In this document: positions 52,201-62,200 of the stretch, piece after piece
Numbering within the stretch: the first letter of the stretch is position 1
How the letters are laid out: each line of letters starts with the position of its first letter
From: Phylloscopus collybita
Lineage: Eukaryota; Chordata; Aves; Passeriformes; Phylloscopidae
DNA length: 64,000 nucleotides
Direction of reading: 5' to 3'
NCBI GenBank assembly: GCA_027886175.1
Contig: JAJNNQ010000006.1
Coordinates: 2,480,001-2,544,000, forward strand
Translations under genes and position numbers: made by a program
The notes under the pieces: generated by a model
What the model was told of the DNA's origin: nothing
The model's input: the letters and a program-made list of their open reading frames with translations, nothing else
Database searches by the model: none

Positions 52201-55200
52201 AGACAGTTTCAAGACAGACTAAATGCTAAGTTACAAAACTCGAAGAATAAGCAGGGTCAGATATTTAGTCCTTATCTGTACTGCCAAGGAGAACAGCACA
52301 CACCATCTTGTATGTGGGTATCTGGCCCTGATGTAATATATTTTAAGCATCACAGGTATTATAAAGGCATTTTTATGGAACAAATTTCATGCATCAACAG
52401 ACTACTATCAAGAAATGATGTTTAAAGCCTGTAATTCAAATTCCTAATATTTCAAATAATATAATTCCTAATATTATATTAGGAATTATATAATAATATA
52501 ATTCCTAATATTTCAAATAATGGACATAGTATGGTAGACCATCGTACAGGTCTGTTGTCTGCTATCCAGCACTTGCAGTAATCGCAGAATTTTTTAGGCT
52601 GAGATTTCCAGTAATCGGCCCTGGGGAAAGAAAAAAAAAGATGTATAATCTGATACAATAACCAAAGCCACAGTTTTTCATATATATTTATGTATCTCCT
52701 CAGAAACTAAATTTAGTCTTCTTTGGGTGATTAAATACTGAGTTTGATTTTCTATTTTTTTTTAAACCAAGTCTGGGGAGCCAGTAAGAGTAGCTGTATT
52801 AACAACTGTGTCTAACAAAGCACAGTTCAGTATTGGGATTTTGACCATCTGACCTCCAAAACCAGCAGATTTTTTACTACTGAGGCAGTGCTGTAAGAAC
52901 CAGAAATATGAGACAAAGCAAGCCAGAGATAAACAAGCAGCTCTAGATACCCCATTTAAACATGGAATGGTCAGAAAAGTGCAACTTGCACTGTTTTTTA
53001 TAAAAATGCTGGATACTGTACACAGTGAACTCAGCAACACAAAGGTGCAGTTCTGGGCAACACTGAGCTACTGTGGGGAGTGAATCCTGGACCAGATTCT
53101 GACCTGTGGGGTCACAGACACAGCAGTAAATTGTTTGGAAGTTTCAGTGTAAAAAATGTAGGAATTTCTGAACCACGTAAATTAGATACATGGAGGAAAC
53201 TTGGGAAAACTCTTCAAAACTGAAAAGTTAGTATATGAAAGTATTTAACAATAAAACTTAAACCCTCCAATAGCTGTTTCTTCATCAAAAACCACTTTCT
53301 AATGCCAGATGAGACTTGTGTAGAAGAAATTCTATTTCTCATTGGCTTGCAGAAACAGACACAATGCTTTGGTTCACCAGAACACATTTGAGCAACAGAC
53401 TTTAACTTACGTTTTTAAGTTAAAATGACAAAGAATGAGGGACAAAACTTAAAAAAATATTCATGATTACACTGAGAACATCAGAAAAATTGAATCTTGG
53501 CCTTTTGTCTGAAGACCACTGTAAGAAGTTCAAGGAAAATAATTCCTGACATTCTTAATCAATAAAACAAAAACTTCTTCCATGCACAACAATACAACCG
53601 TCAATTCTTATGATAGGTGTGAGCAGATCTTTAATTACAGAAACAGACCTGATCAACCCAACTCCTACAATTTAAGGAAGTATCATAATACACTCTTCCA
53701 CCAGTGCTTCACACAAAAATACAATTATGAAGAGGCTACAATTATTTGAAAGTCTAAGTACAAAGGATGTACTCTGCAAAAATGTATCAACCTGTAAGCA
53801 ACAGTGTGTTAGCAATGCACAGTTTTTCAAGCAATTTCCTGGAAATCTAGAAAGAAGCAGCTGAGCTTTCCCTGATTTAAACAGAAACATGCTCATCCCT
53901 AAATGGTGTACTTTAGAACTGTGTGATTATTTAGTCACACATTTAATTAAAAGGGTTTTTTTGAGACTTATAACAGAACATACTGGGGCAAAGCCCGAGA
54001 AATCTAATGCTCTGGCTCGAATACCAGAGTGGGAGGGAGAAATTCAAAGCTCAGAAATACCTCAAGATCCTTTTCCCTGCTTGAGCTATAAATTGTCTCT
54101 AAACTGTTTGACATGATCTACAATAAACTTCCAGCTAAATGCAGGGTAAAACTTCCTATGGCAAGGGACCAATTCAGACAGAAAACAAACTATAAAAAAA
54201 CCTCATTGCATGTTTTGGATGTACAAGAACTTCTGCCTTCTTCCAAGTTTAACCTGAGACAGGAGGCTTTTTCTCTTCAACAGAATGAAATGTAAGTGCT
54301 AAAATTAAAACTACAGCTGTACCCACCACAAGTCAAGACCTGAGAATTTGATAAGCCATATTTTCACAGTTCTATTTTACACCAATTTCTTTCCTAAATG
54401 CTGCTGGTCACCACATCTGTTGCAAACCACTGTAGCAATACATAAAGTAATCACCCTGGAGAACCTCAGGGCACACCTGTGGCTTCAGTACAAATCCACA
54501 TCTTGATAAAAGTCTTTTAGCTTCATCTCCTATTGGTTTTCATAAAAACTGGAGCTGTCTCTCTACTGTTACATATAAAACAAATGTTAATGGTAGTGTG
54601 CACAGATATCTTAAGAACATTAAATCCTGTATTTCATGATTAATGAAATGAATTGTGTAACTTATGAGCTCAATTCTGTGACTTATGAGCATGAGGAATC
54701 TTATATACCAAATAATTCTCCTAAAGATTTTTTGAGTTCACACCACTGGAAAAAAAAGAGCAAGCTCAGCTGAAATATCTGTCAAATAACATCTGCCACT
54801 GTAACAGTAGAACCTGCAAAGTTCCAGTGGTCCTGCAATGAGAGCAAACCAAAGAGGAATACTTGGAAAGGAGCAGCAACTGAAGTGAAACCCCATTTTA
54901 TTGAGATGCTACAAGTGCTTCATGGGCTCTAGTCACAATTCAAATCCATTACCATTTTTTAAGTCTGTGATTGTTTTATCAATCTGACAAATACAAGCTT
55001 GAGAGCAGATGCTCTTAAAGTAGTACAGAAGGTTTTTATTCTTGAGTAATTGTGTACAAGGGATTGGAAACACAGCTATTTTATAAAGTCATTGCAGTCA
55101 AAATAGTACAGCTTTTAAGATGAAATAAAGCTAACGTAGATTCTTGTTTTCAGCTCTACGGCTGAGCCAGCCTCCTAAGGAGTAGAAAGTTGGCCAGCTG

Positions 55201-58200
55201 GCCAGCACCAGTACAACTCCCTTTCTTCCTTTGACTAAAACAAAGACACAGTCTAGAGTAGGTCTGTCTTGTCCAGGTTGGCAGGGTTGAGGAACCCTGC
55301 AATGTGCACTGCACACATTTCACCAGGCGTGGCTCCCAAAAGGGAGCCTGGTGACACAGACCCAGAGAGATGTGCCAGTTTTACTGTGAAGCTCTAACTC
55401 GGGGGAAGGGTTCTGCACCAAGTCTCTTCGGACCCCAACTTTCCAGAGCTGGCTGAGCAAGTCAACTTGATAGCCTGCCACCAGGGAACAGGGCAGCACC
55501 AATACAGATGGGTACTGCGTAACTTCCGGACAAACTGCTCTAGACACATCCAGACTTGGAAATCCCATAGTAGCTCACAACTGATTTGTGTCTCCTCAAG
55601 AGCAGTGATCTTCTTTCTACTTTTACTGGTCATACCTCTTAGAAGAAGAACGCACGACATTTTAGGGGGCTAAAGAAAAGGAAGGAAAAGGAGAAAATGA
55701 ACATCAAGCTGGTTTTTTGAAACTCATGAGATGACAAAGTCTTGGCAGCAAACAGCAGAGTGCAAATTGATCAATGTTAAAAATATTTTCAGATTTCTGA
55801 AATTAATTTAAAACATCAGAGTGAACAAGAAGACAGGAAAGAAAAGTAGCAACTCTGTATTAACAATGCGTGCCCCATTTGCCATTACAAAAGATATGAA
55901 AATGACGAAACTCAGAGAGAAAGCACTGAAACTCAGGTATTTATACTCTGCACAACACATTTCTTGAGCCAGGAGAATCCCACAGCCTACGCTGCAGTGA
56001 CCAGGTTATGCATCCCAGCTCAGGAACCACAGGTTTGGGAGTATGCAAAAAGGACATGTTCAGGAAGTAACCTGCAGAGTAACTTATGTACTGGAGTGCA
56101 GGGCCCTGAACCCTCGACCTGCAGGCTGCTTCTCCTCACAAGTTACTGTACCATTCAGGTTTTCAACAGGTGGTGCAAACAGCTTTCCTTATACAGGGAA
56201 GCTTAAAAACCCTCATAAAGTAGTGATTTTGAGCAGAGACGGCTTTGCCAAACCTTATGTGGAAACTGGGCTGGAAGATTTTGTTCCCACCATGTACTGA
56301 AATCAAGGGGGGAGGAGAAACAACTGGTTTAGGTGGTTCTGAACATAATGAAAAAGAATTTTATTGTACAAACAAAATCTGGAAGCATTTGCTTTGAATA
56401 GCTCTGTTCTAAAATATCTGACTTGAAATCTGGCAGGGATGCAGGCAGTTTGTGTCAGGGATGAATCTGTCCAAACCAGAAGCCCTCAGGGGTAAAAAAC
56501 AGCATACACAGGCTCAGCAGTCCTCTTTGGTTTGAGTATCCACAACCTCCAAACACTTTACATGAATTTAACATCTTACAGCTTCCTGCAAGTTTGATCG
56601 CTGAAGAGCTGCTACATGCGTCATCGCCTTGAATACACGTTTGTGAGTAAGATTCAAGTTCTTGACTACACAAGCAGATGAATTCAGTGTAGATATTGTG
56701 GCTGTTCTATAACAGCCACCCAAAAGGACAGAATCTGTTATTATTTCTGAACACTATTTGGAAATACTGAGTACTTCTGAACAAAAGCAACACTTCTGTA
56801 ACAGAAACAAGTAGGGAAAAAAAAGAAAAAAGAATAATTCCATGTATTTCACAACAGACACTCCTCCACACGGGAAGCTGTTCCACATGGGAACAGCTAA
56901 TTCCAATTCAAATATTCCAGTATTGGTGAGACCTAAAATTGCAATGCTAATATTGGCAAAGAAGATCAAAAATGTTTTCTTGTACTGTGAAGTAGGTCCC
57001 AGTACCATGGCCCCTAATGACTCACAGCATATATTTCACAGCAACTCTGTTGGTTCACAGCAGCACTAATTGAACTCTAAAAACTCTTCTTGGTTAAATA
57101 CCCTTAACTTTTTTTTTTAAGGTATATAAAAATAAAGAAAAGAGTATCCTTGACAGTGCAAGTACATGGGACTCTCCTTCTGCCTAACCCCAGCTTGCTG
57201 GCTTTCTAATAGATCACACAATATATGTTTATATTTGGGCTCTTACAGAGTAGAACCAGATGGGAGTTTCATCCACATGAAATATGGCAGTTCTATGAAG
57301 GATTTTGCTCTTCTGGCTCTCAAGTCCATTGTATTTTTTGCAATCCCTCTGTAAATTCTAATTCACAACCCAAATGTCTACTTCTTTTTATCGTTATATT
57401 AGCCCCCTGTGGACTATGTATGAACTACAATACCCAATGTAAAACACAGTTTGCAGAAGCTGCTCAGCCTGACCTGTATCTGCATGAATCTGCTTTGTTC
57501 TAAAAATAGTAAATTACAGAATCGCAGAATCATTTAGGTTGGAAAACACCTTTAAGATCATGGAGTCCAACCCTCAGCCCAGCACTGCAAAATCCACCAC
57601 TAAACCATGTCCCTAAGTGACACATCTACTGTCTTTTAACTACCTCCAGGGATGGTGACTCAACCACTTCCAATGCCACAAATACTTTTAACATACAAGA
57701 ATGCACAAAGATATCAGGGAAAGCAGCCTTCTACATGTATGGAGCTGCAAATCTCTAGGTCATCTCCTCTAACTTCAGCTGTCTGAAGAGTGACGCAGAG
57801 CTGCCTCAGTTCTCCCTGTCAATAGATGGAAACTGTCATCTCAAAACCAGCACTCTTTGCATCCTAAAGAGACACTTGAGAAGCACATTGAACTCCTTAG
57901 GTGCGTGTTTCATCCTTGTACAGGGAACCTAAAGTGAACTGCCTGAGTCAGCTTTCAAAAGTTAAGTATCTGAAGTCAGGGATATCTCCTGAGAGCAGAG
58001 GTTTGCTGCTGTAGATGCAGAAGAAGGATATGGGCTATGTCAGGAAGAATGTGATAAGAATTAGAAGAGAGGAAAAAACCAGCAACATAAATTGGGTCAT
58101 GGATCTGTTCAGGTATAATTTTAGCAATAACGAAAATTAAGAACACTGGTGCACCTAGTACCAGTCTGCAAGGCAGGGTCACACAGCTCACCATCAAGTA

Positions 58201-59017
58201 CTGCCCCACAGACAGACCTCTAAAGAAATTTTTGACCAGACTAAGATTTTTTTTTTTTTTCAGCAGGGAAGTTAAGACATTCTGAAAAATAACAGAAACG
58301 AGCAAATAGACATACCATTCTATATGCCCTTCTCACCTAATGAAGACAGAAGCTTGGATTTTTACACATCCCCCTTCCCCAAACGTCGTTAGATATTAAC
58401 ACAAATTTCCTAATTAAAGACTTCAAGCAGGTAGTGATGGCCAGGTAAAAGCAAGGCACGGACAATTTTCTTCCTCGCGCCTCTCCCAGAACCAAAGGCG
58501 GCAAAGGAGGCCGCGAAGTGGGGGGACCTGGGAGAGGGAGGGAAGCCAGGGGGGACGGAGAGAGGGGCAGGAGAGAGTGCGGGAGAGTGCAGGAGAGAGA
58601 GAGAAAGGGCACAGAGAAGGGGTGCAGGGCGGAGGGGCCACGGCCCCCATTCCCCCGCAGCGCTCCCCGCCCCGCTGAGGGACGCCGAGTGCCCCGCCGG
58701 CAGGAGGCGAGGCTGCCCGGCGTGTGTTGGGGCGATAAGAGCAAGACGGAACAGCAAAAACAAACAACCTGAAGAGAGCGGCGGGCCGGACGGGAGCAAA
58801 GGGACCGAAGCAACAGTGAAACACCTCACTCAGCGGGGCAGGGGTCGCCGGCCACAGCCGGGGCACGGCCGCAGCCCCACTGGCCCCGACCTCCCCACGG
58901 CCTGCGGGGGCCCGGCCCGTCCCGGCCCCCGCACCGCCCGCCGACCCCAGCCCTCTCCGACCCCGGCCCGCAGGGCGAGGGGCTAGCCCGCTCCCTCCCG
59001 GCCCCCGGCACTCACAT
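40651..59017 (-). CDS. WBP4: WBP4 (FBP21), WW domain-binding protein 4, spliceosomal (391 aa, 10 exons)
   Basis: A nuclear protein of the spliceosomal B complex; its WW domains bind proline-rich splicing factors such as SF3B4 and SNRPB, and its C-terminus restrains the Brr2 helicase. Ten exons (59016-59017, 52548-52620, 51013-51075, 50789-50912, 49771-49983, 48892-48947, 45959-46025, 43852-43991, 42605-42834, 40651-40858) give 391 residues against 376 in human. Domain order is a U1-type zinc finger with C13, C16, H30, H36; a charged helical region (47-88); a Lys/Glu tract (about 109-124); WW1 (W140, YYY 151-153, W162, P165); WW2 (W181, YYY 192-194, W203, P206); an acidic Ser-rich tract (222-240); two PYGKW motifs (269-273, 304-308); and a basic C-terminus ending RNLRQRLSDQ. 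The start codon is split by intron 1. The gene is divergent from ELF1 and convergent with MTRF1. Confidence 0.95.
42605..42834 (-). CDS. WBP4: WBP4 exon 9 (residues 247-322), two PYGKW motifs
   Basis: Encodes a charged linker with LSPYGKWHEVK and TNPYGKWKALK 35 residues apart. Human WBP4 as I recall has one NPYGEW at the equivalent of the second site. The acceptor is tcctctttag and the donor GCAGG|gtgagt. Confidence 0.92.
43852..43991 (-). CDS. WBP4: WBP4 exon 8 (residues 200-246), second half of WW2 and acidic tract
   Basis: Encodes VSTWEKPDGFVSSSNEKGQH, DKPAETASESDSEDSESEAE, SSETNLK. Trp203 and Pro206 complete WW2. The Ser/Asp/Glu run has many CK2-type acidic serine contexts. The donor is AAG|gtaagt. 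Confidence 0.95.
45959..46025 (-). CDS. WBP4: WBP4 exon 7 (residues 178-199), first half of WW2
   Basis: Encodes GAEWVEGVTEDGHTYYYNTQ TG. It ends GGAG|gtaaga in phase 1, at the same position in the WW fold as exon 5. Confidence 0.95.
46026..48891 (-). other. WBP4: WBP4 intron 6
   Basis: About 2.9 kb with a short ATA-type repeat near 46263 and no recognised element, exon or RNA gene. Confidence 0.7.
48892..48947 (-). CDS. WBP4: WBP4 exon 6 (residues 159-177), second half of WW1
   Basis: Encodes ESQWEKPKGFQGNSQNSQT, supplying the second Trp (162) and Pro165 of WW1. The acceptor is tttttaag and the donor ACG|gtaatc. Confidence 0.93.
49234..49270 (+). repeat. Poly(A) run of 37 in WBP4 intron 5
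   Basis: Uninterrupted run of 37 A on the plus strand. In the sense of WBP4 this is poly(U) in the pre-mRNA, about 290 nt upstream of exon 6. No retrocopy or duplicated flank is visible next to it. Confidence 0.95.
49340..49366. repeat. Perfect hairpin, 11-bp arms and 5-nt loop, WBP4 intron 5
   Basis: CCCTCTTTCAT and its exact reverse complement around a taatc loop, about 70 bp from the A37 run. Confidence 0.9.
49771..49983 (-). CDS. WBP4: WBP4 exon 5 (residues 88-158), Lys/Glu tract and first half of WW1
   Basis: A linker DDVGSSSTQ... leads to an AAG/GAA-rich tract encoding alternating K and E, then ETKEWVQGLSPEGYTYYYNT KTG. The exon ends GGAG|gtaaaa in phase 1 inside WW1. Linker length and the K/E tract differ from human. 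Confidence 0.92.
50081..50132. repeat. Nested hairpin, 12-bp core stem, WBP4 intron 4
   Basis: The core 50087-50114 has ATTTTCACTCAC and its exact reverse complement around a 4-nt actg loop. An outer pair, atgagta (50081-50087) and tactcat (50126-50132), can extend the structure. It lies about 100 nt upstream of exon 5 in the gene sense. Confidence 0.85.
50789..50912 (-). CDS. WBP4: WBP4 exon 4 (residues 47-87)
   Basis: Encodes IKKKSLEKAKEEENLSKEFA, AMEEAAMKAYQEDMKRLGIK, P: a charged, probably helical segment that matches human KQKSLDKAKEEEKASKEFAA closely. The acceptor is ttttag and the donor CCAG|gtagtc. Confidence 0.94.
51013..51075 (-). CDS. WBP4: WBP4 exon 3 (residues 26-46)
   Basis: Encodes SIEFHERGKNHKENVAKRIS then E, supplying zinc ligands H30 and H36. 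Length is 63 nt, phase 0 at both ends. The acceptor is tttcaag and the donor GAG|gtaact. Confidence 0.94.
52441..52521. repeat. AT-rich palindrome with duplicated flanks, next to the WBP4 exon 2 donor
   Basis: A 20-bp unit (TTCCTAATATTTCAAATAAT) occurs at 52441-52460 and again exactly at 52502-52521. Between them lies a near-perfect palindrome, 52459-52491, with 16-bp arms and a 1-bp centre. The block starts 26 bp downstream of the exon 2 donor in the gene sense. Confidence 0.9.
52548..52620 (-). CDS. WBP4: WBP4 exon 2 (residues 1-25)
   Basis: Encodes ADYWKSQPKKFCDYCKCWIA then DNRP, the first half of the U1-type zinc finger with C13 and C16. The acceptor is tttccccag and the donor CCT|gtacga is weak. 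An AT-rich palindrome cluster starts about 26 bp downstream in the intron. Confidence 0.94.
52621..59015 (-). other. WBP4: WBP4 intron 1, about 6.4 kb
   Basis: A long intron between the split start codon halves. It holds a CR1 fragment at 57516-57680, a T14 run near 58247, and otherwise unremarkable sequence. The GC-rich right end belongs to the CpG island. Confidence 0.75.
57516..57680 (-). repeat. CR1 LINE 3' fragment
   Basis: On the plus strand it starts 'cagaatcgcagaatcattta', then 'ggttggaaaacacctttaag', 'aaccatgtccctaagtgaca' and 'ctccagggatggtgactcaa'. This is the reverse complement of the CR1 3' terminus. It is the best-preserved copy in the window. It stops abruptly near 57680, consistent with 5' truncation. 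Confidence 0.9.
59016..59017 (-). CDS. WBP4: WBP4 exon 1, coding part: first two bases (AT) of the start codon
   Basis: In the CpG island the minus strand reads gcggcgAT|gtgagt, a near-consensus donor directly after AT. Exon 2 begins with G, then GCC GAT TAC. Splicing makes ATG GCC with G at -3 and +4, a strong Kozak context, and gives the expected MADYWKSQPKKF. The 5' UTR lies to the right of 59017. Confidence 0.82.
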
Positions 59018-59149
59018 CGCCGCTCCCCCGGCAGCGCCACCGCTCCGCTCCGCTGCCCTACGCTCCCCTCCGTCCGCCGCGCCGCTCGGCTGGGATGGGG
59101 CGGCGCCGGGAGAGGGAGGGAGAGCGGCGACGGGAGCCGGGAGAGCTCA

Positions 59150-59274
59150 AGCCGCGCTCTCCGCCCCGCCCTTCTCCTCCTCCTGCCCTCGCCCGCTCCT
59201 CCTCCCTCGCCCCCGAGCGAGGCGAGCGCTCGGCGGGAGCCGCCCGGACAGGGAGAAGGAGCCGCGGCCGCTCG
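59150..59274 (+). other. ELF1: Probable non-coding first exon of ELF1
   Basis: The plus strand reads gccgctcg|gtgagt at 59275, a strong donor within the CpG island and divergent from WBP4. ELF1 encodes an ETS-domain transcription factor and has upstream non-coding exons in mammals. No ELF1 coding exon (beginning MAAVVQQND) was found in the window, so identity rests on synteny. The 5' border is approximate. Confidence 0.5.
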
Positions 59275-62200
59275 GTGAGTGTCGCCCGCCGCCCGAATCC
59301 CGCGCTCGAGGGCCCCGGGAGGCTCAGCCGCCTCCCCTGCCATGGGGAGAGACACCCCGGGCTACGAGTTCGAGCCCCGCCGCCGGCAGCGCCCTGTGCC
59401 CGGCAGTCCCTACCCCGCGGCACCCGTGGGACATGGCAGGTGTGGGGAGAAGGACGGTGACAGGGTGCGAAGGGGCTGGGGGGGGCAGCGGGCCCGGCCG
59501 GGCGGCGGTGCGCTCCCTGGGGCGGCGGCCAGCGGAGCCCCGTCCCGCCAGACGCCGCTGCCAACTTTCTGGGAGTTTGGGAGGACTCCTGCTGCGTGCC
59601 GGCTTCACCTCCTCCCTCTCCCCGCTGCTCCCGCCGCCGCCGCCCTGCCCTCCCTCTCTCCCTGCCTGCCTCCCGCCCGGCCGCCCGCTTCTCCCGCCGT
59701 CGTGGGGCAGCCGCGGTGGCGGCGGGGGCCGGGGAAGAGGGGGGGTGGCAAGCGCCGGCGCCGTCCCGGGGCACGGGGGGACGAGAACGACACGGTCACA
59801 CTCGGGCGTCCCCGGCACATTGGCCCTGGGTCGCCTCCTTCGCTGCTTCCCCCACAAAGAAAAGTCACCCCGGGCTGGTGTTCCACAGCACACCCTCACC
59901 CACCCTTCCCCCTCCCTCCCCCCAGCCCAGCCCTGTGTGACTGATCTCCCCACGGTTCTGCGAAAAAAGTCGTGTTAATTCACCGGCTGCAGCTGGCAGC
60001 CTGTTTGCTACAGTCACGCACAGGGGTGGAGGAGAAGCCTGCGGAGTGAGTCATGGCTGTAAGAGGCCCTCCGGTTGTTTATGGCAAAAACAGGGGGGTG
60101 GCTCATTCAACATGTGGGAAATACGGGGAGTAAGAGTTGCCTGCATCCATCCTACAAGGACAGGGCCGTGGGACCTGCACCTAGCACCTTCCGCCCCAGC
60201 TCGCTGTCGAGCTGCCTGGGAAGGGAGGTGGGGAGGTTGCCTTTTCCTCTCACAAGGAGGGCTTGTGGTCAGGCTGTCATAGCTAGCTGCAGGAGTTTTG
60301 CGTTTGTCAGCATTTCCATTATAAGTGTACTTTTTATGTAGTTCGCAACACGGCTATAAATATATGCCCTGGGTTGAAATTTGGTTGATGGCCTCTTCTC
60401 CACCTAAGCAACTTTTGAAATGATTCTGTTTAGATGCTAAGTGGAAATCCGTGGAAAATACTGGCGTTTTTGTTTCTTTCAACTTTAAAGTTTAGCTGCT
60501 TACACACATGGACTCATTTACAGCTGTTAGTCCAAAAAATTCTTTCCCCCCGAGTTTGTTAAATTGGGGAAGAGTTTAAGGCCTTGCCTCTGTAGGCATT
60601 GGTCATTAATTAGTGCAGCAGAGGCTCTGAAGACTCTTACAGGGTTCCTGGTACCTCGAGTGAGGGCACCCGCCTACACAAGGGACATGGGACACTGTGT
60701 GTCCTCACAGCTCTAACCCCCGAGTGCCAGGGCAGTTACGGTGCCTCAGCACCGTGGACAAGAAGCTGGTGTTAAAATCAGGGCAGAAAACGTTAACTTC
60801 CCTCTGCGGGATTTTAATTTTTTGTTCTTTTTACCGCGTCCGTTGAAGTGCTGCTTCCGAGACAGGGACCAAGCCCAGTGTTTAGGAACTTTCCTTATGT
60901 ATACCTCTGTACACGCGCTGGCTCTGGATCCCGTGAAACATGCCTGCCACCCAGTGGATATCGCTGATCTCTATATATTCCATACATTTACCGCCTCTCC
61001 CTAGTGCACGGCCCTACCCCGTCGGTAAGTTTGCAAAGCCCAATGCTCAGGATGCCGGCTCATCTGTCCGCCGCCGGCCTGTGCCCGAGGATGGTGTTGG
61101 TCGTGACAGGATGTGCCAGCGTCCTTCCCGGCCAGTTCGGGACCAGAGGTGCGTCCCCCAAGGGGTAGCAGCTCTCTGGCTGGGCAGCAGCGAGAAGAGG
61201 TGGCACGAATGAGGCAAACAGCTGTGCACAGAGGGAGAGGCAGCTTCGTGGCTGAGACGGCTGGAGAATCGGATTTTGCAGCCCCGGCCTTTGCTGTTGA
61301 TTTCCACATAAACATGAAGGTTTTTGCCTGTGGTCTGTTGGGTTTTCTGGGGGCCTGGCCTGAGTCCCTGGGATCTGCTTCACAGTTAATGCTGAACTTA
61401 ACCATCTGGAATATAAGTGAGTGTCTGTTTGCTCTCTGTGTACAGAAGATGTTTTGCAGGTCTAAGCATATTAGAAATACAAGCTTTGGGTGTCAGAATT
61501 GCTCACTCAGTGTCCATAGTTTTTTGCTTTAATCTGTCTTAGTTTCCCATATTAAAAATATGTGGATGATAATATCCTTTATCTTACAGATTACTGTAGT
61601 GATGAGAACCATATAAGAGAGAAAATAATTTCTTCTGTGATTTGAAAGTTCTTCTGTGTGGTGATGCTCTAGAGAACAAGGGCAAAAAGAGGAGTTTGTG
61701 TGTTAATTATAGCAAAGCTTCAGTGGGAAAAAATGTGACCAGGTCAGTTGCAAATACAGATTGATCTAATTAGAGATTGATGCATATGAGCACTAGGAGA
61801 CATTTTTAGTTACTGTAGACCACTTAGTTCTAATAATTTCTAAGTTCTGCTTTGCTTGTCATGTTTTTTAATCCTGCATTTTGTAAGTAATTTCTTGTAT
61901 GTTCTTTCCCTGAGGAAAAGCACCAAAAAGCAGATAGGCAGCCTAGGGTAGCATGTTTGTGTTACTGTCCTTCATCAGCTGGATCTGTAACATAGCACCT
62001 GGGACTCTGTTGCCAGAGCCCCCTGTTGAGGGTAACCAGTTGTGGTAGGTCGTGGCTGTGGTCTGTGTTGCTGTACTTGCTCATATCCCTTGTGTTGTCT
62101 GATCACAATGAGCAGCTGAGAAGAATGTGGAACACCTACTGAAAATGCACACAGTGCAATTTGGTTTTGGACATTTGACCAAAAGTGGACTTTTCATGGG

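Larger units (their letters stand above)
58480..59810. promoter_or_regulatory. CpG island, probable bidirectional WBP4/ELF1 promoter
   Basis: About 1.3 kb of CpG-dense sequence. The WBP4 exon 1 donor faces left at 59015 and a near-consensus donor faces right at 59275, so two divergent first exons fit within about 260 bp. A GC box (ccgccccgccc) lies at about 59160. In human, ELF1 and WBP4 are head to head at nearly the same spacing. The very long ORFs on both strands (up to 310 aa) are compositional artefacts. Confidence 0.8.

Noticed and set aside
58423..59953. Long ORFs on both strands (up to 310 aa) rich in R, G, P, A
   Set aside because: They lie in a CpG island where stop codons are rare. 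They overlap each other in several frames and have no recognisable domain.
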